A stretch of 64,000 nt of DNA from Bisbaumannia salifodinae. Lineage in GTDB: Bacteria; Pseudomonadota; Gammaproteobacteria; Pseudomonadales; Halomonadaceae. Positions 43,162 to 50,795 of this stretch are shown here, in pieces. Numbering within the stretch: the first letter of the stretch is position 1; each line of letters begins with the position of its first letter. Below the pieces are notes generated by a model. The model made no database searches and was not told where the DNA came from. It worked only from the letters and a program-made list of their open reading frames with translations. The stretch is taken from assembly GCF_039522585.1 (NCBI RefSeq), contig NZ_BAAADR010000006.1; one strand, written 5' to 3'. Made by a program: the position numbers and the translations under genes.

Positions 43162-43629
43162 ATGAAACGTCTTCTTCCCATTCTTGCCATCGGTGCCCTG
43201 ACCCTGGCCGGCTGTGCCAACACCGCCCCCTATGGCGGTAATGTCTACCGGGGCAACCAGGCCCAGACCGCCCAGAGCGTCACCTTCGGCACCATCACCG
43301 CCTTGCGCCAGGTGCAGATCCAGGCCGATAGCCCCAGCGGCAACCTGGTCGGCACCGTGGGCGGCGGCGTGATCGGCGGCATGCTGGGGCATCAGGTGGG
43401 GGGCGGCTCCGGCCGTCAACTGGCCACTGCCGCCGGCGCCATCGGTGGTGCCATGGCCGGCTCACGCATCGAGGATTCCGTCAACCGTACCGCCGGCTGG
43501 GAGATCGAGGTGCGCAAGGACAACGGCCAGAGCGTCGTGGTGGTCCAGAAGGCCGACCAGGCCTTCCAGGTAGGCCAGCGGGTACGCCTGATCGGTAGCG
43601 GCGCCAGCATGAGCGTGGCGCCCTACTAA
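43162..43629 (+). CDS. SlyB-like glycine-zipper outer-membrane lipoprotein
   Basis: 155 residues. ATG 43162 has AGGAGGT 6 bp upstream. The lipoprotein signal MKRLLPILAIGALTLAGC has its lipid-bearing Cys at 18. The glycine-zipper 2TM domain GNLVGTVGGGVIGGMLGHQVGGGSGRQLATAAGAIGGAMAGSRIED spans about 66-111, followed by a beta-rich C-terminal part (WEIEVRKDNGQSVVVVQKADQAFQVGQRVRLI). It matches the SlyB/PcpY group, which stabilises outer-membrane proteins under envelope stress in PhoPQ-type regulons. Single-gene unit with a strong terminator. Confidence 0.9.
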   Translation: MKRLLPILAIGALTLAGCANTAPYGGNVYRGNQAQTAQSVTFGTITALRQVQIQADSPSGNLVGTVGGGVIGGMLGHQVGGGSGRQLATAAGAIGGAMAGSRIEDSVNRTAGWEIEVRKDNGQSVVVVQKADQAFQVGQRVRLIGSGASMSVAPY

Positions 43630-43660
43630 GCTAAGCCACATGCCCACACCATAACGAAAA

Positions 43661-43686
43661 GCCCGCAGCCAAGGCTGCGGGCTTTT
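43661..43686. terminator. Bidirectional terminator after the SlyB-like gene
   Basis: GCCCGCAGCC (43661-43670), AA loop, GGCTGCGGGC (43673-43682), followed by TTTT and preceded by AAAA. It serves this gene and the convergent membrane-protein gene. Confidence 0.95.
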
Positions 43687-43739
43687 GCGTATTTCATGGT
43701 GCGGCGTCTCGGGATAAGAGCTGCCCCGGGGCTTCGACC

Positions 43740-44024
43740 TTAGTGCAGCTTGGCCTTGCTCATGGCCCAGCACACCAGCTTGCCGCCGAGCCAGACCACC
43801 AGGCCGATCACGATCAGGACCAGTAGCATATCCACGGGGCGTACGATAAAGGTGGCCCCCAGCACCGCCAGGGCCGGGCTCCACACCCAACGCTCATCGG
43901 TGCCGGTGCGCAGCACCTCGGGCATTTTCTGCTCGAAGAAGCGGCCGAGGCCATGCTCCCAGCGCTTGAGGCTCAGCAACAGGATAAGGGCAAAGCTGAT
44001 CAGCCAGATCAGGGTCAGCGTCAT
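43740..44024 (-). CDS. Small inner-membrane protein, function unknown
   Basis: 94 residues with a hydrophobic N-terminal helix (MTLTLIWLISFALILLLSL) and one long or two short helices at about 48-86 (WSPALAVLGATFIVRPVDMLLVLIVIGLVVWLGGKLVCW), separated by a charged loop RWEHGLGRFFEQKMPEVLRTGTDE. No family recognised. It is convergent with the SlyB-like gene and divergent from slyD. It starts at ATG 44024 with GGAGAG upstream. Confidence 0.75.
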   Translation of the reverse strand: MTLTLIWLISFALILLLSLKRWEHGLGRFFEQKMPEVLRTGTDERWVWSPALAVLGATFIVRPVDMLLVLIVIGLVVWLGGKLVCWAMSKAKLH

Positions 44025-44239
44025 GGTCGCTCTCCGCGAGTCATCGGTCGATGTGTGATAGGGGGAAAAGTGGTGAAGCTAGGGTAGCCCCGCCATCCGG
44101 GCCACGCAACCGCCCCGGGGCGGCTTGAATCAACGTCATGCCATGGGCCGGGAAGCTGAAAAAAATCCCTATCCCCCTGACAGCCCCCGACTCGCCACGT
44201 TACCATTGTCAGGACATGCACTCATCGAAAGGTTCCTCA

Positions 44240-44722
44240 ATGCAAATCGCACAAAATGCCGTGGTCGCGTTCCACTACACCCTGACCAACGACGCGGGTG
44301 AAGTGCTGGACAGCTCGGAAGGCCGCGACCCGCTGACCTATCTCCACGGCGCCGGGAACATCATCCCCGGGCTGGAGAAGGAGCTGGAGGGACGCGAAGC
44401 CGGTGAAAAGCTGCAGGTTACCGTGGCCCCCGCCGAAGGCTATGGCGAAATCCAGCCGGCGCTGGTGCAGGAAGTGCCCCGCGACGCCTTCCAGGGCGTC
44501 GAGGAAGTGCAGCCGGGGATGCAGTTCCAGGCCCAGACCCAGGGCGGTCCGCTGATGGTCACCGTGACCCAGGTGGAAGGCGACACCGTGACCGTGGATG
44601 GCAACCATCCGCTGGCCGGCCAGACCCTGAACTTCGACGTCGAGATCGCCTCCGTGCGTGAGGCCAGCGACGAAGAAGCCGAGCACGGCCATGTGCACGG
44701 CGAGGGTGGCGTCGAGCACTAA
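44240..44722 (+). CDS. slyD: FKBP-type peptidyl-prolyl isomerase SlyD
   Basis: 160-residue cytoplasmic prolyl isomerase and chaperone. ATG 44240 (MQIAQNAVVAFHYTLTNDAGEVLDSS) matches SlyD family N-termini. The FKBP half-domains flank the insert-in-flap chaperone domain (about 70-125, VQEVPRDAFQGVEEVQPGMQFQAQTQGGPLMVTV), with NHPLAGQTLNFDVEI at 119-133. The metal-binding His tail is reduced to AEHGHVHGEGGVEH, much shorter than the His/Cys-rich tail of E. coli SlyD, so nickel delivery may be weak. Confidence 0.94.
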   Translation: MQIAQNAVVAFHYTLTNDAGEVLDSSEGRDPLTYLHGAGNIIPGLEKELEGREAGEKLQVTVAPAEGYGEIQPALVQEVPRDAFQGVEEVQPGMQFQAQTQGGPLMVTVTQVEGDTVTVDGNHPLAGQTLNFDVEIASVREASDEEAEHGHVHGEGGVEH

Positions 44723-44747
44723 GCGCGACGCGCCAGACGCATCGAGA

Positions 44748-44774
44748 AGGGGCAGCCATTGGCTGCCCCTTTTT
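44748..44774 (+). terminator. Rho-independent terminator of slyD
   Basis: AGGGGCAGCCA and TGGCTGCCCCT pair around a tiny loop at 44748-44770 and are followed by TTTT. On the other strand it could also end the convergent oxidoreductase transcript. Confidence 0.9.
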
Positions 44775-44783
44775 CGTGCCCCG

Positions 44784-46985
44784 TCAGCCCCGGGAGGGCT
44801 GCCTGGGTGGCATGGGCGCCCCACGACCACGCCGCCGCCAGGCGAAGTAGCGCCGCAACCCGCCCAGCAGGCGCTCGGGCTTGTGGGCATTCTTCCATAC
44901 CCCGGCGCTGGCCTTGGCCGCCTCGGAGAAGGTGGGGTAAGGATGGATGGTCCCCAGCAGCTTGTTGAGGCCGATGCCCTGGGTCATGGCCAGGGTAAAC
45001 TCGCCGAGCAGCTCCCCCGCCCCATGGCCGACGATGCTGGCGCCGAGGATGCGGTCCTTGCCCGGCACCGTCAGCACCTTGATAAAGCCCCGGGTCTGCC
45101 CATCGGCGATGGCGCGATCCAGCTCGCTGAAGTCATAGCGAGTCACTTCATGGTCGATGCCCTCGCGTCGCGCCTGACGCTCGTTCAACCCCACCCGCGC
45201 CACCTCCGGGTCGCAGAAGGTCACCGCCGGCAGGCTGCGGTAACTGACCCGGAAGCGCTTCACCTCGCCGAACAGGGCATTCACCGTGGCGTGCCAGGCC
45301 TGGTGGGCACCGGCATGGGTCAGCTGATAGGGCCCCGCCACATCGCCGCAGGCCCATACATTGGGCAGCAGGCTGCGCAGGGTCTCGTCCACCGCCAGGG
45401 TGCCATCGGGGCGGGTCTCGATGCCCAGTGCCTCCAGCCCCAGGCCGTCGACCCGCGCCTCGCGGCCCGCCGCCACCAGCAGGCGATCGAAGACCAGCCG
45501 CTGCCGCTCGGGGCCCTGGTCGCCGTCCCGCTCGATGACCAGCACCTGGCCCGCATCGCCGTGGCTGGGACCGGCCTCGATGGCCACCGCCCGCCAGCCC
45601 AGGTGGAGCGACACCCCCTCCTCGCGAAGCTGCCCGGCCAGCACCTCGGCGACATCGGCGTCCTCCCGGGGCAGCAGTTGGGACCGGCGCTGCACCAGGC
45701 TGACGCGGCTGCCCAGGCGCGCGAAGCTCTGGCCCAGCTCACAGCCGATGGGGCCGCCGCCCAGCACCACCAGGCGCTCGGGGAGCGACTCGAGTTGCCA
45801 GAGGTTCTCGGAGGTCAGCGGTTCGATGGTTTCCAGGCCCGGTAGCGCCGGCAGCCGGGGCCGGGCCCCGCTGGCGATGATCACATGCCGCGTCGTCAGG
45901 GTGCGCTGGCCGACGCTGACCTCCCAGGGCGTCGTCAGCCGCGCCTCGCCCGCGATCACCTCGACGCCCAGTCCCCGGTAGCGTTCGGGGCTATCGTGGG
46001 GCGCCACCTGGCGAATGGCGTCATGCACATGGGCCATCACCGCCGGGAAATCGACCCGCGGCTCGCCGGCGTGAATGCCGAAGCGCGGCGCCTGGCGCAC
46101 CTCCTGGGCCAGGCGAGCGGCGCGAATCAGCGCCTTGGAGGGCACGCAGCCGGTGTTGAGGCAGTCGCCGCCCATCGTGTCCCGCTCCACCAGGGCCACC
46201 CGGGCCTTGAGCGCCGCGGCGATATAGCTGGCCACCAGGCCCGCCGAGCCGGCGCCGATCACCACGATGTCATAATCGAAACCCTGCGGCTTGGCGTAGC
46301 GGGCCGCCAGGCGGCGGCGCTTGATCAGGGCCACCAGGCCCCGGGCCAGCCAGGGGAAGAGGCCGATCAGCACGAAGGAGGCGATCAGGCTCGGCGAGAG
46401 GATGCCCGAGAGCGACTCCAACTGCCCCAGCTCACGGCCGGCATTCACATAGACCAGGGTGCCCGGCAGCATGCCCAGTTGGCTGACCCAGTAGAAGGTG
46501 CGCACGGGCAGGCGGGTCAGCCCCATCACCAGGTTGATGACGAAGAAGGGAAAGAGCGGAATCAGGCGCAGGGTAAAGAGGTAGAAGGCCCCCTCGCGAC
46601 GAATACCGGCATTGATGCGCTCCAGCTGCCCAGCGAAGCGCCGCTCCAGGGGCGCCTGGGCGAGGGTCCGGGCGATCAGGAAGGCCAGGGTCGCGCCCAG
46701 GCTGCTGGCGAAGGAGACGATCACCAGCCCCCAGCCGAGCCCGAACAGCGCCCCGCTCAGCAGCGTCATCAGCGTCGCCCCGGGCAGCGAGAATGCCGCC
46801 ATCAGCACGTAGAGGACGAAGAAACCGCCCCCCACCCGCCAGGGCTCCTCGGCGAACCAGGCCTGGAAATCGGCCTGCTCGGCCTGAAGGTTCGCCAGGG
46901 TCAGGAACTCGTGGGCACCACTGAGGAAGAAGGTCGCCACGGCGATGGCCACCAGGGTAAGCAGGAAAAGACGACGCCGCTGCAT
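44784..46985 (-). CDS. TVP38/DedA-like membrane domain fused to FAD/NAD-disulfide oxidoreductase
   Basis: 733 residues. ATG 46985 (MQRRRLFLLTLVAIAV) gives a proper first membrane helix. Residues 1-225 form a VTT/TVP38 (SNARE-associated) membrane domain, with the PGATLMTLLSGALFGLGWG block near 69-85 and FTLRLIPLFPFFVINLVMG near 137-155. From about 235 begins a pyridine nucleotide-disulfide oxidoreductase: FAD motif DIVVIGAGSAGLVAS, redox pair C275/C280 in GGDCLNTGCVPSK, NAD motif VVLGGGPIGCELGQSFARLG, and the C-terminal base in HPYPTFSEA. The paired C-terminal cysteines of mercuric reductase are absent. It probably reduces a membrane-associated disulfide or quinone-like partner; the substrate is unknown. 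Confidence 0.9.
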   Translation of the reverse strand: MQRRRLFLLTLVAIAVATFFLSGAHEFLTLANLQAEQADFQAWFAEEPWRVGGGFFVLYVLMAAFSLPGATLMTLLSGALFGLGWGLVIVSFASSLGATLAFLIARTLAQAPLERRFAGQLERINAGIRREGAFYLFTLRLIPLFPFFVINLVMGLTRLPVRTFYWVSQLGMLPGTLVYVNAGRELGQLESLSGILSPSLIASFVLIGLFPWLARGLVALIKRRRLAARYAKPQGFDYDIVVIGAGSAGLVASYIAAALKARVALVERDTMGGDCLNTGCVPSKALIRAARLAQEVRQAPRFGIHAGEPRVDFPAVMAHVHDAIRQVAPHDSPERYRGLGVEVIAGEARLTTPWEVSVGQRTLTTRHVIIASGARPRLPALPGLETIEPLTSENLWQLESLPERLVVLGGGPIGCELGQSFARLGSRVSLVQRRSQLLPREDADVAEVLAGQLREEGVSLHLGWRAVAIEAGPSHGDAGQVLVIERDGDQGPERQRLVFDRLLVAAGREARVDGLGLEALGIETRPDGTLAVDETLRSLLPNVWACGDVAGPYQLTHAGAHQAWHATVNALFGEVKRFRVSYRSLPAVTFCDPEVARVGLNERQARREGIDHEVTRYDFSELDRAIADGQTRGFIKVLTVPGKDRILGASIVGHGAGELLGEFTLAMTQGIGLNKLLGTIHPYPTFSEAAKASAGVWKNAHKPERLLGGLRRYFAWRRRGRGAPMPPRQPSRG

Positions 46986-47139
46986 CACGAGAGTCTCCAA
47001 GACGGGAAAGAGGGACCAGGCAAGCTTGCCTGCACTTGTGCCTTGAGTCACCCGGCACGGCCTTTCCTTACAGCCGTGGCGGGGAACCCTTGGCGGCACG
47101 ACGGGTCTCCTAGACACCCCCCAGCGACGAGGATTCCCC

Positions 47140-47745
47140 ATGCGCCCCCTCTCTGCACTCCTGTTGACTCCCCTGCTCCTCCTCGGCGCTTTCGCCCAGG
47201 CCCAGGAGCCGGCCCGGGCGGTCTTCGCCGGGGGCTGCTTCTGGTGCGTCGAGGAGGCCTATGACAAGGTCGAAGGCGTGCTGTCGACGACATCCGGCTT
47301 CAGCGGCGGCCAGGTGGAGGCCCCCAGCTACCAGCGGGTGGTGGCCGGCGGCACCGGCCATGCCGAAGTGGTGGAGGTAACCTATGACCCCGACGTGGTC
47401 GACTACCAGGACCTGCTGCATGTGTTCTGGCGCAATATCGACCCCTTCGCGGTGGATCGCCAGTTCTGCGATGCCGGCGACTCCTACCGCAGCGCCCTCT
47501 TCCCGATGGATGCCGAGCAGCGCGCCCTGGCCGAAGCCAGCCTGGCCGCCGTGGAGGAGCGCTTCGGTCGCGAGGTCGCCACCGAGATCAGCGACTTCGA
47601 GGCCTTCTACCCCGCCGAGACCTATCACCAGGATTACTACCAGAAGAACCCGCTGCGCTACCGCTTCTACAAGTCCGCCTGTGGTCGCGATGACCGCCTG
47701 ACGGAGGTCTGGGGCAACGAGGCCGGCGGCCTGCCGCTACCCTGA
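47140..47745 (+). CDS. msrA: Peptide-methionine (S)-S-oxide reductase, exported
   Basis: 201 residues. A signal peptide MRPLSALLLTPLLLLGAFAQAQ directs it to the periplasm, unlike cytosolic E. coli MsrA. The catalytic motif GGCFWC places the nucleophile at C33. GTGHAEVVEVTYDP follows near 69-82, and DYYQKNPLRYRFYKSACGR at the end carries the likely resolving Cys near 185. It repairs oxidised methionine in envelope proteins. It is divergent from the membrane oxidoreductase (154 bp apart), which might supply electrons (inference). Its last 79 bp overlap the convergent MFS gene. Confidence 0.95.
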   Translation: MRPLSALLLTPLLLLGAFAQAQEPARAVFAGGCFWCVEEAYDKVEGVLSTTSGFSGGQVEAPSYQRVVAGGTGHAEVVEVTYDPDVVDYQDLLHVFWRNIDPFAVDRQFCDAGDSYRSALFPMDAEQRALAEASLAAVEERFGREVATEISDFEAFYPAETYHQDYYQKNPLRYRFYKSACGRDDRLTEVWGNEAGGLPLP

Positions 47746-48935
47746 ACCGCCCGGGCAGCGGCTGACTGCCAACGCCCCAGGGCGAGGGCAATGCCCAGGG
47801 GCACCAGCAGCAGGGCCAGCGAGGCCGCCACCACCCCGGGCCACTGCCAGAGCCGCCAGAAGGGCTCCAGATACAGGGTGCCCAGGCTGGCCCCCAGGTA
47901 ATAGCAGACCAGGTAGAGCGCCGAGGCGCTGCCCCGCGCGCCCTGGGCATGCAGCCCCACCCAGGCCGAGGCGGTGGCATGGGCCAGGAAGAAGCCGAAG
48001 GCATTGAGGGTCAGGGCGGCGAGAATCCCCGCCAGGGAATCGCTCAGGGTCCCCAGGCTGCCCAGCATCAGCAGGCCGATGCCCAATGCCATCACCCGGG
48101 GCTGGGCGAAGCGCTGCGTTATTCGCCCCGATAGCGAGGCGCCCAGGGTCCCGCCCAGGTAGGTCAGGAACAGCAACCCCAGCCAGCGCGACGTGAGCCC
48201 GTGGGGCGCCTCGCTCAGGCGAAACGTCAGATAGCTGTACTGGTTGATGAAGACCAGGAAGCTGAGCCCGCCGAGCAGGTAGGCCCCCAGCAGCGGTGGA
48301 TGGCGTAGCTGGGCGGCCAACCCGGCGGCGATGGCCCGGGGCGCCAGGGGAGCGGGCCGGAAATGCCGCGCGCGGGGCAATAGCCACCAGAACAGCGCCA
48401 CCCCGACCAGGCTGAGAGCGCCGATCAGCAGGAAGGCGGCCTCCACGCCCCACCACTCTCCCGCGGCACCGCCCAGCAGCCGCCCACCGATCCCCCCCAG
48501 GGTATTGGCGCCGATATAGAGCCCCACCGCCGCACTCAGCGCCCGGGGCTCGAACTCGTCGCCCATCCAGGCGATGGCCACCGCCGGCAACCCACCCAGC
48601 ACCAGGCCCTGGAGCACCCGCAGCAGCAGCAGTCCCTCGAAGCCAGGCACCAGCGCCAGGCCCAGGGTGGCCAGGGCGCCGAGCAGCAGCGTCAGGCGCA
48701 TGATGGCACCCCGCCCCAGAGCGTCGGAGAGCGGACCGAAGCCGAGCAGCGCCAGGGCCACCGCCAGGGTCGCCGCGGACATCACCAGCCCCGCGGCCAG
48801 GGTCGAGACGCCATGCAGCTCGCGCAGTGCCGGCAGCAGCGGCTGGGGCGCATAGAGATTGACGAAGACGATGATGGAACCCAGGCAGAGGGCCAGGGTG
48901 GCGCGCCACCAGGCGCGGCTGTGCAGTGGAATCAT
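47667..48935 (-). CDS. MFS transporter (DHA1-type, YnfM-like)
   Basis: 422 residues with 12 predicted membrane helices. ATG 48935 (MIPLHSRAWWRATLALCLGSIIVFVNLYAPQPLLPAL) was chosen; the open frame upstream runs through the divergent LysR gene. The motif-A-like loop GFGPLSDALGRGAIMRLTL is near 61-79. The C-terminal tail after the last helix (RWQSAAARAVQGSGRPPASLPQTSVRRSSRPQADL) is translated from DNA antisense to the end of msrA and looks acquired by stop loss. It is probably an exporter controlled by the divergent LysR regulator. The substrate is unknown. Confidence 0.9.
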   Translation of the reverse strand: MIPLHSRAWWRATLALCLGSIIVFVNLYAPQPLLPALRELHGVSTLAAGLVMSAATLAVALALLGFGPLSDALGRGAIMRLTLLLGALATLGLALVPGFEGLLLLRVLQGLVLGGLPAVAIAWMGDEFEPRALSAAVGLYIGANTLGGIGGRLLGGAAGEWWGVEAAFLLIGALSLVGVALFWWLLPRARHFRPAPLAPRAIAAGLAAQLRHPPLLGAYLLGGLSFLVFINQYSYLTFRLSEAPHGLTSRWLGLLFLTYLGGTLGASLSGRITQRFAQPRVMALGIGLLMLGSLGTLSDSLAGILAALTLNAFGFFLAHATASAWVGLHAQGARGSASALYLVCYYLGASLGTLYLEPFWRLWQWPGVVAASLALLLVPLGIALALGRWQSAAARAVQGSGRPPASLPQTSVRRSSRPQADL

Positions 48936-48978
48936 GACGGGCTCCGACTTGGCAGCCCATGATCGCCGTCGCACAATG

Positions 48979-48998
48979 AATAAGTGAAACCGTTTATT
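48979..48998. promoter_or_regulatory. LysR-type binding site between MFS and LysR genes
   Basis: AATAA-GTGAAACCGT-TTATT, an inverted repeat fitting the T-N11-A pattern, centred in the 88-bp divergent spacer and about 26 bp before the LysR ATG. Confidence 0.6.
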
Positions 48999-49023
48999 TA
49001 GATCACAGCCATCGGAACAGCTT

Positions 49024-49914
49024 ATGAGCCTACCCTTCGACCTGCGCGGCCTGGAGGTCTTCCTGGCGGTGGCGGAGTGCGGTGGCTTCAGCGCCGCCGG
49101 GCGGCGCCTGCATATGGCCCAGTCGGCGGTCAGCCAGCGTATCGCCACCCTGGAGCGGCGCCTGGGCCTGACGCTCCTGCATCGCCATGAACGGCGCGTC
49201 AGCCTGACCCCCGAGGGCGAGGTACTGTGCCGCCAGGCCCGGGAGCTGCTGGCCCAGGCCCAGGGGACCGCGCTGGCCATGCGCGAGCTGCATGACCTGG
49301 TCAAGGGCGAGCTGCGCCTGGGGCTGCCCTCCATGCTCGGCTCCTACTACCTGCCGCCGCTGCTGATGGGCTTCAAGGCGCGCTATCCCGGCATTCGCAT
49401 GACGGTGGTGGAGGGCGGCACGCGCAGCCTGCAGCGGCGTATCCAGGAGGGCGAGCTGGACCTGGGGGTGGTGATGGACGACGCCCGCGACGATACCGCC
49501 CTGACGCGCCGGCCCCTGCTGCGGGAGGAGATGGTGGTCTGCGTGGGGCGCGATCACCCCTTCGCCCACCGCGACGCCGTCACCCCGGAGGCCTTCTTCG
49601 GCGAGCCGCTGGTGCTCTTCCAGGCCGGCTACTTTCATCGCGAGTTCGTGGAGGGGCTGGCTCGACAGCACCGCTGCGAACCGAAGGTGGACTTCGAATC
49701 GAACCTGATCCCGCTGACCAAGGCGATCGTGCGTCAGGGCTTCGGCATCACCACCTTCCTGCGTCGGGTGGTGGACGACCCGGCCCTGGCGGCGGTGCCC
49801 TTCTCGCCACCGGCCTGGCTCGACCTGGCCCTGGCCTGGAAGGCCGGCGCCCGCCTCTCCCGGGCCGAGCAGGCCTTCGTCGACTATGCCCTGGCCCATC
49901 GGCAGCAGTTATAG
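49024..49914 (+). CDS. LysR family transcriptional regulator
   Basis: 296 residues. The N-terminal winged HTH is LRGLEVFLAVAECGGFSAAGRRLHMAQSAVSQRIATLERRLG (about 8-50) and the substrate-binding domain begins near residue 90 (GELRLGLPSMLGSYYLPPLLMGFKARYPGI). The CynR/CbbR-like architecture is complete. It is divergent from the MFS exporter and presumably activates it. It is followed after 17 bp by the convergent C40 peptidase gene, leaving almost no room for a terminator. Confidence 0.93.
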   Translation: MSLPFDLRGLEVFLAVAECGGFSAAGRRLHMAQSAVSQRIATLERRLGLTLLHRHERRVSLTPEGEVLCRQARELLAQAQGTALAMRELHDLVKGELRLGLPSMLGSYYLPPLLMGFKARYPGIRMTVVEGGTRSLQRRIQEGELDLGVVMDDARDDTALTRRPLLREEMVVCVGRDHPFAHRDAVTPEAFFGEPLVLFQAGYFHREFVEGLARQHRCEPKVDFESNLIPLTKAIVRQGFGITTFLRRVVDDPALAAVPFSPPAWLDLALAWKAGARLSRAEQAFVDYALAHRQQL

Positions 49915-49931
49915 CGGTATAGGCGCCGGGC

Positions 49932-50552
49932 TCAGGAATCGAACCAGGTGGTACGCTGGGCCAGTTGCTCAGGTTCCATGGGACGCCGGGCCTGCCAGTA
50001 GTGGCGGCGCCAGTAGACGTTGTCCAGTTCGGAGAGGATCACCCCCTGGGAGGTGGAGGCGTGCAGGAAGTAGCCCTCCCCCACATAGATGCCCACATGG
50101 TTGTAGGCGCCGGGGGGGCGGAAGAAGACCAGGTCGCCCACCAGCAGCTCGTCCCGGGCCACCGGGGTGCCTTCATGGACCTGGGCATCGGTGGTGCGCG
50201 GCAGCTCGATGCGGAAGTTGTCCTGAAAGACCCGCTGCACCAGCGCCGAGCAGTCGATGCCCCGCGGCGAGCTACCGCCCAGCCGGTAGGGCGTGCCCAC
50301 CCAGCGCTCATGGGCATCCAGCAAGGCTTGGCGCACCCGGGCCAGGGCCGGATTGGAGAAACCGAGGTACGCTCCCCGCTCGGCCGGTGACATCAAGGCA
50401 CCATCGGCCAGCGACGGCAGCGAACGATCGAAATAGGCCACCTCCTCGCTCCCGGATCGCTCCCGGGGGGCCGAGGCACAGCCGGCCAGCACCGCCAGCA
50501 ACAGGCCGGCCCCCGCCATTCGCAGCCCTCGGGGCCAGGTACGCCGACTCAT
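49932..50552 (-). CDS. NlpC/P60 (C40) family lipoprotein peptidase
   Basis: 206 residues. ATG 50552 is taken; a 9-residue upstream extension has no support. The lipoprotein signal ends in LAVLAGC with the lipidated Cys at 25. The C40 domain has the catalytic Cys101 (GIDCSALVQRVFQ), His152 (YNHVGIYVG) and a third polar residue His164 (YFLHAS). GTPYRLGGSSPRGIDCS is the classic entry. It probably cleaves peptidoglycan stem-peptide cross-links like MepS/Spr, or a related substrate. The region before the C40 domain (about 30-75) is unassigned. Confidence 0.92.
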   Translation of the reverse strand: MSRRTWPRGLRMAGAGLLLAVLAGCASAPRERSGSEEVAYFDRSLPSLADGALMSPAERGAYLGFSNPALARVRQALLDAHERWVGTPYRLGGSSPRGIDCSALVQRVFQDNFRIELPRTTDAQVHEGTPVARDELLVGDLVFFRPPGAYNHVGIYVGEGYFLHASTSQGVILSELDNVYWRRHYWQARRPMEPEQLAQRTTWFDS

Positions 50553-50616
50553 AGCGACACTTTCACTCCTTGAAATCACTCCTTGCTCCCCACGCTCCCG
50601 ACGCGGGCCGGGTGTC

Positions 50617-50655
50617 GCTATGGCAGGGGTGCCCCAGGGACGCCGCTGCCATAGC
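50617..50655. other. Perfect 10-bp stem-loop upstream of the C40 peptidase gene
   Basis: GCTATGGCAG (50617-50626) and CTGCCATAGC (50646-50655) pair around a 19-nt GC-rich loop, 65 bp before the C40 start and 141 bp after the DUF1266 gene's stop. No T-run is present, so it is a leader structure or a processed transcript end. Confidence 0.5.
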
Positions 50656-50795
50656 GGCCTGTCGGTCTCTGCGGATAGGCCGCCCCCCGACAGGTGGGAG
50701 CGGCGCCAGAAAATCTTAACGACTATAGTCGATCTTTCAGAGGCTTGGGAAGCCTATTGCCCGAGTCGATCGGTCGTCGTGGCAGGCGTTGATAC

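Noticed and set aside
44784..46985. Mercuric reductase (merA)
   Set aside because: The CLNTGCVPSK motif is shared by many flavin disulfide reductases; the MerA N-terminal metal-binding domain and C-terminal Cys pair are absent and no mer genes adjoin.
48936..49334. 133-residue N-terminal extension of the MFS transporter
   Set aside because: It is antisense to the LysR gene, Arg/Ser-rich and lacks membrane character; ATG 48935 begins a normal first helix.
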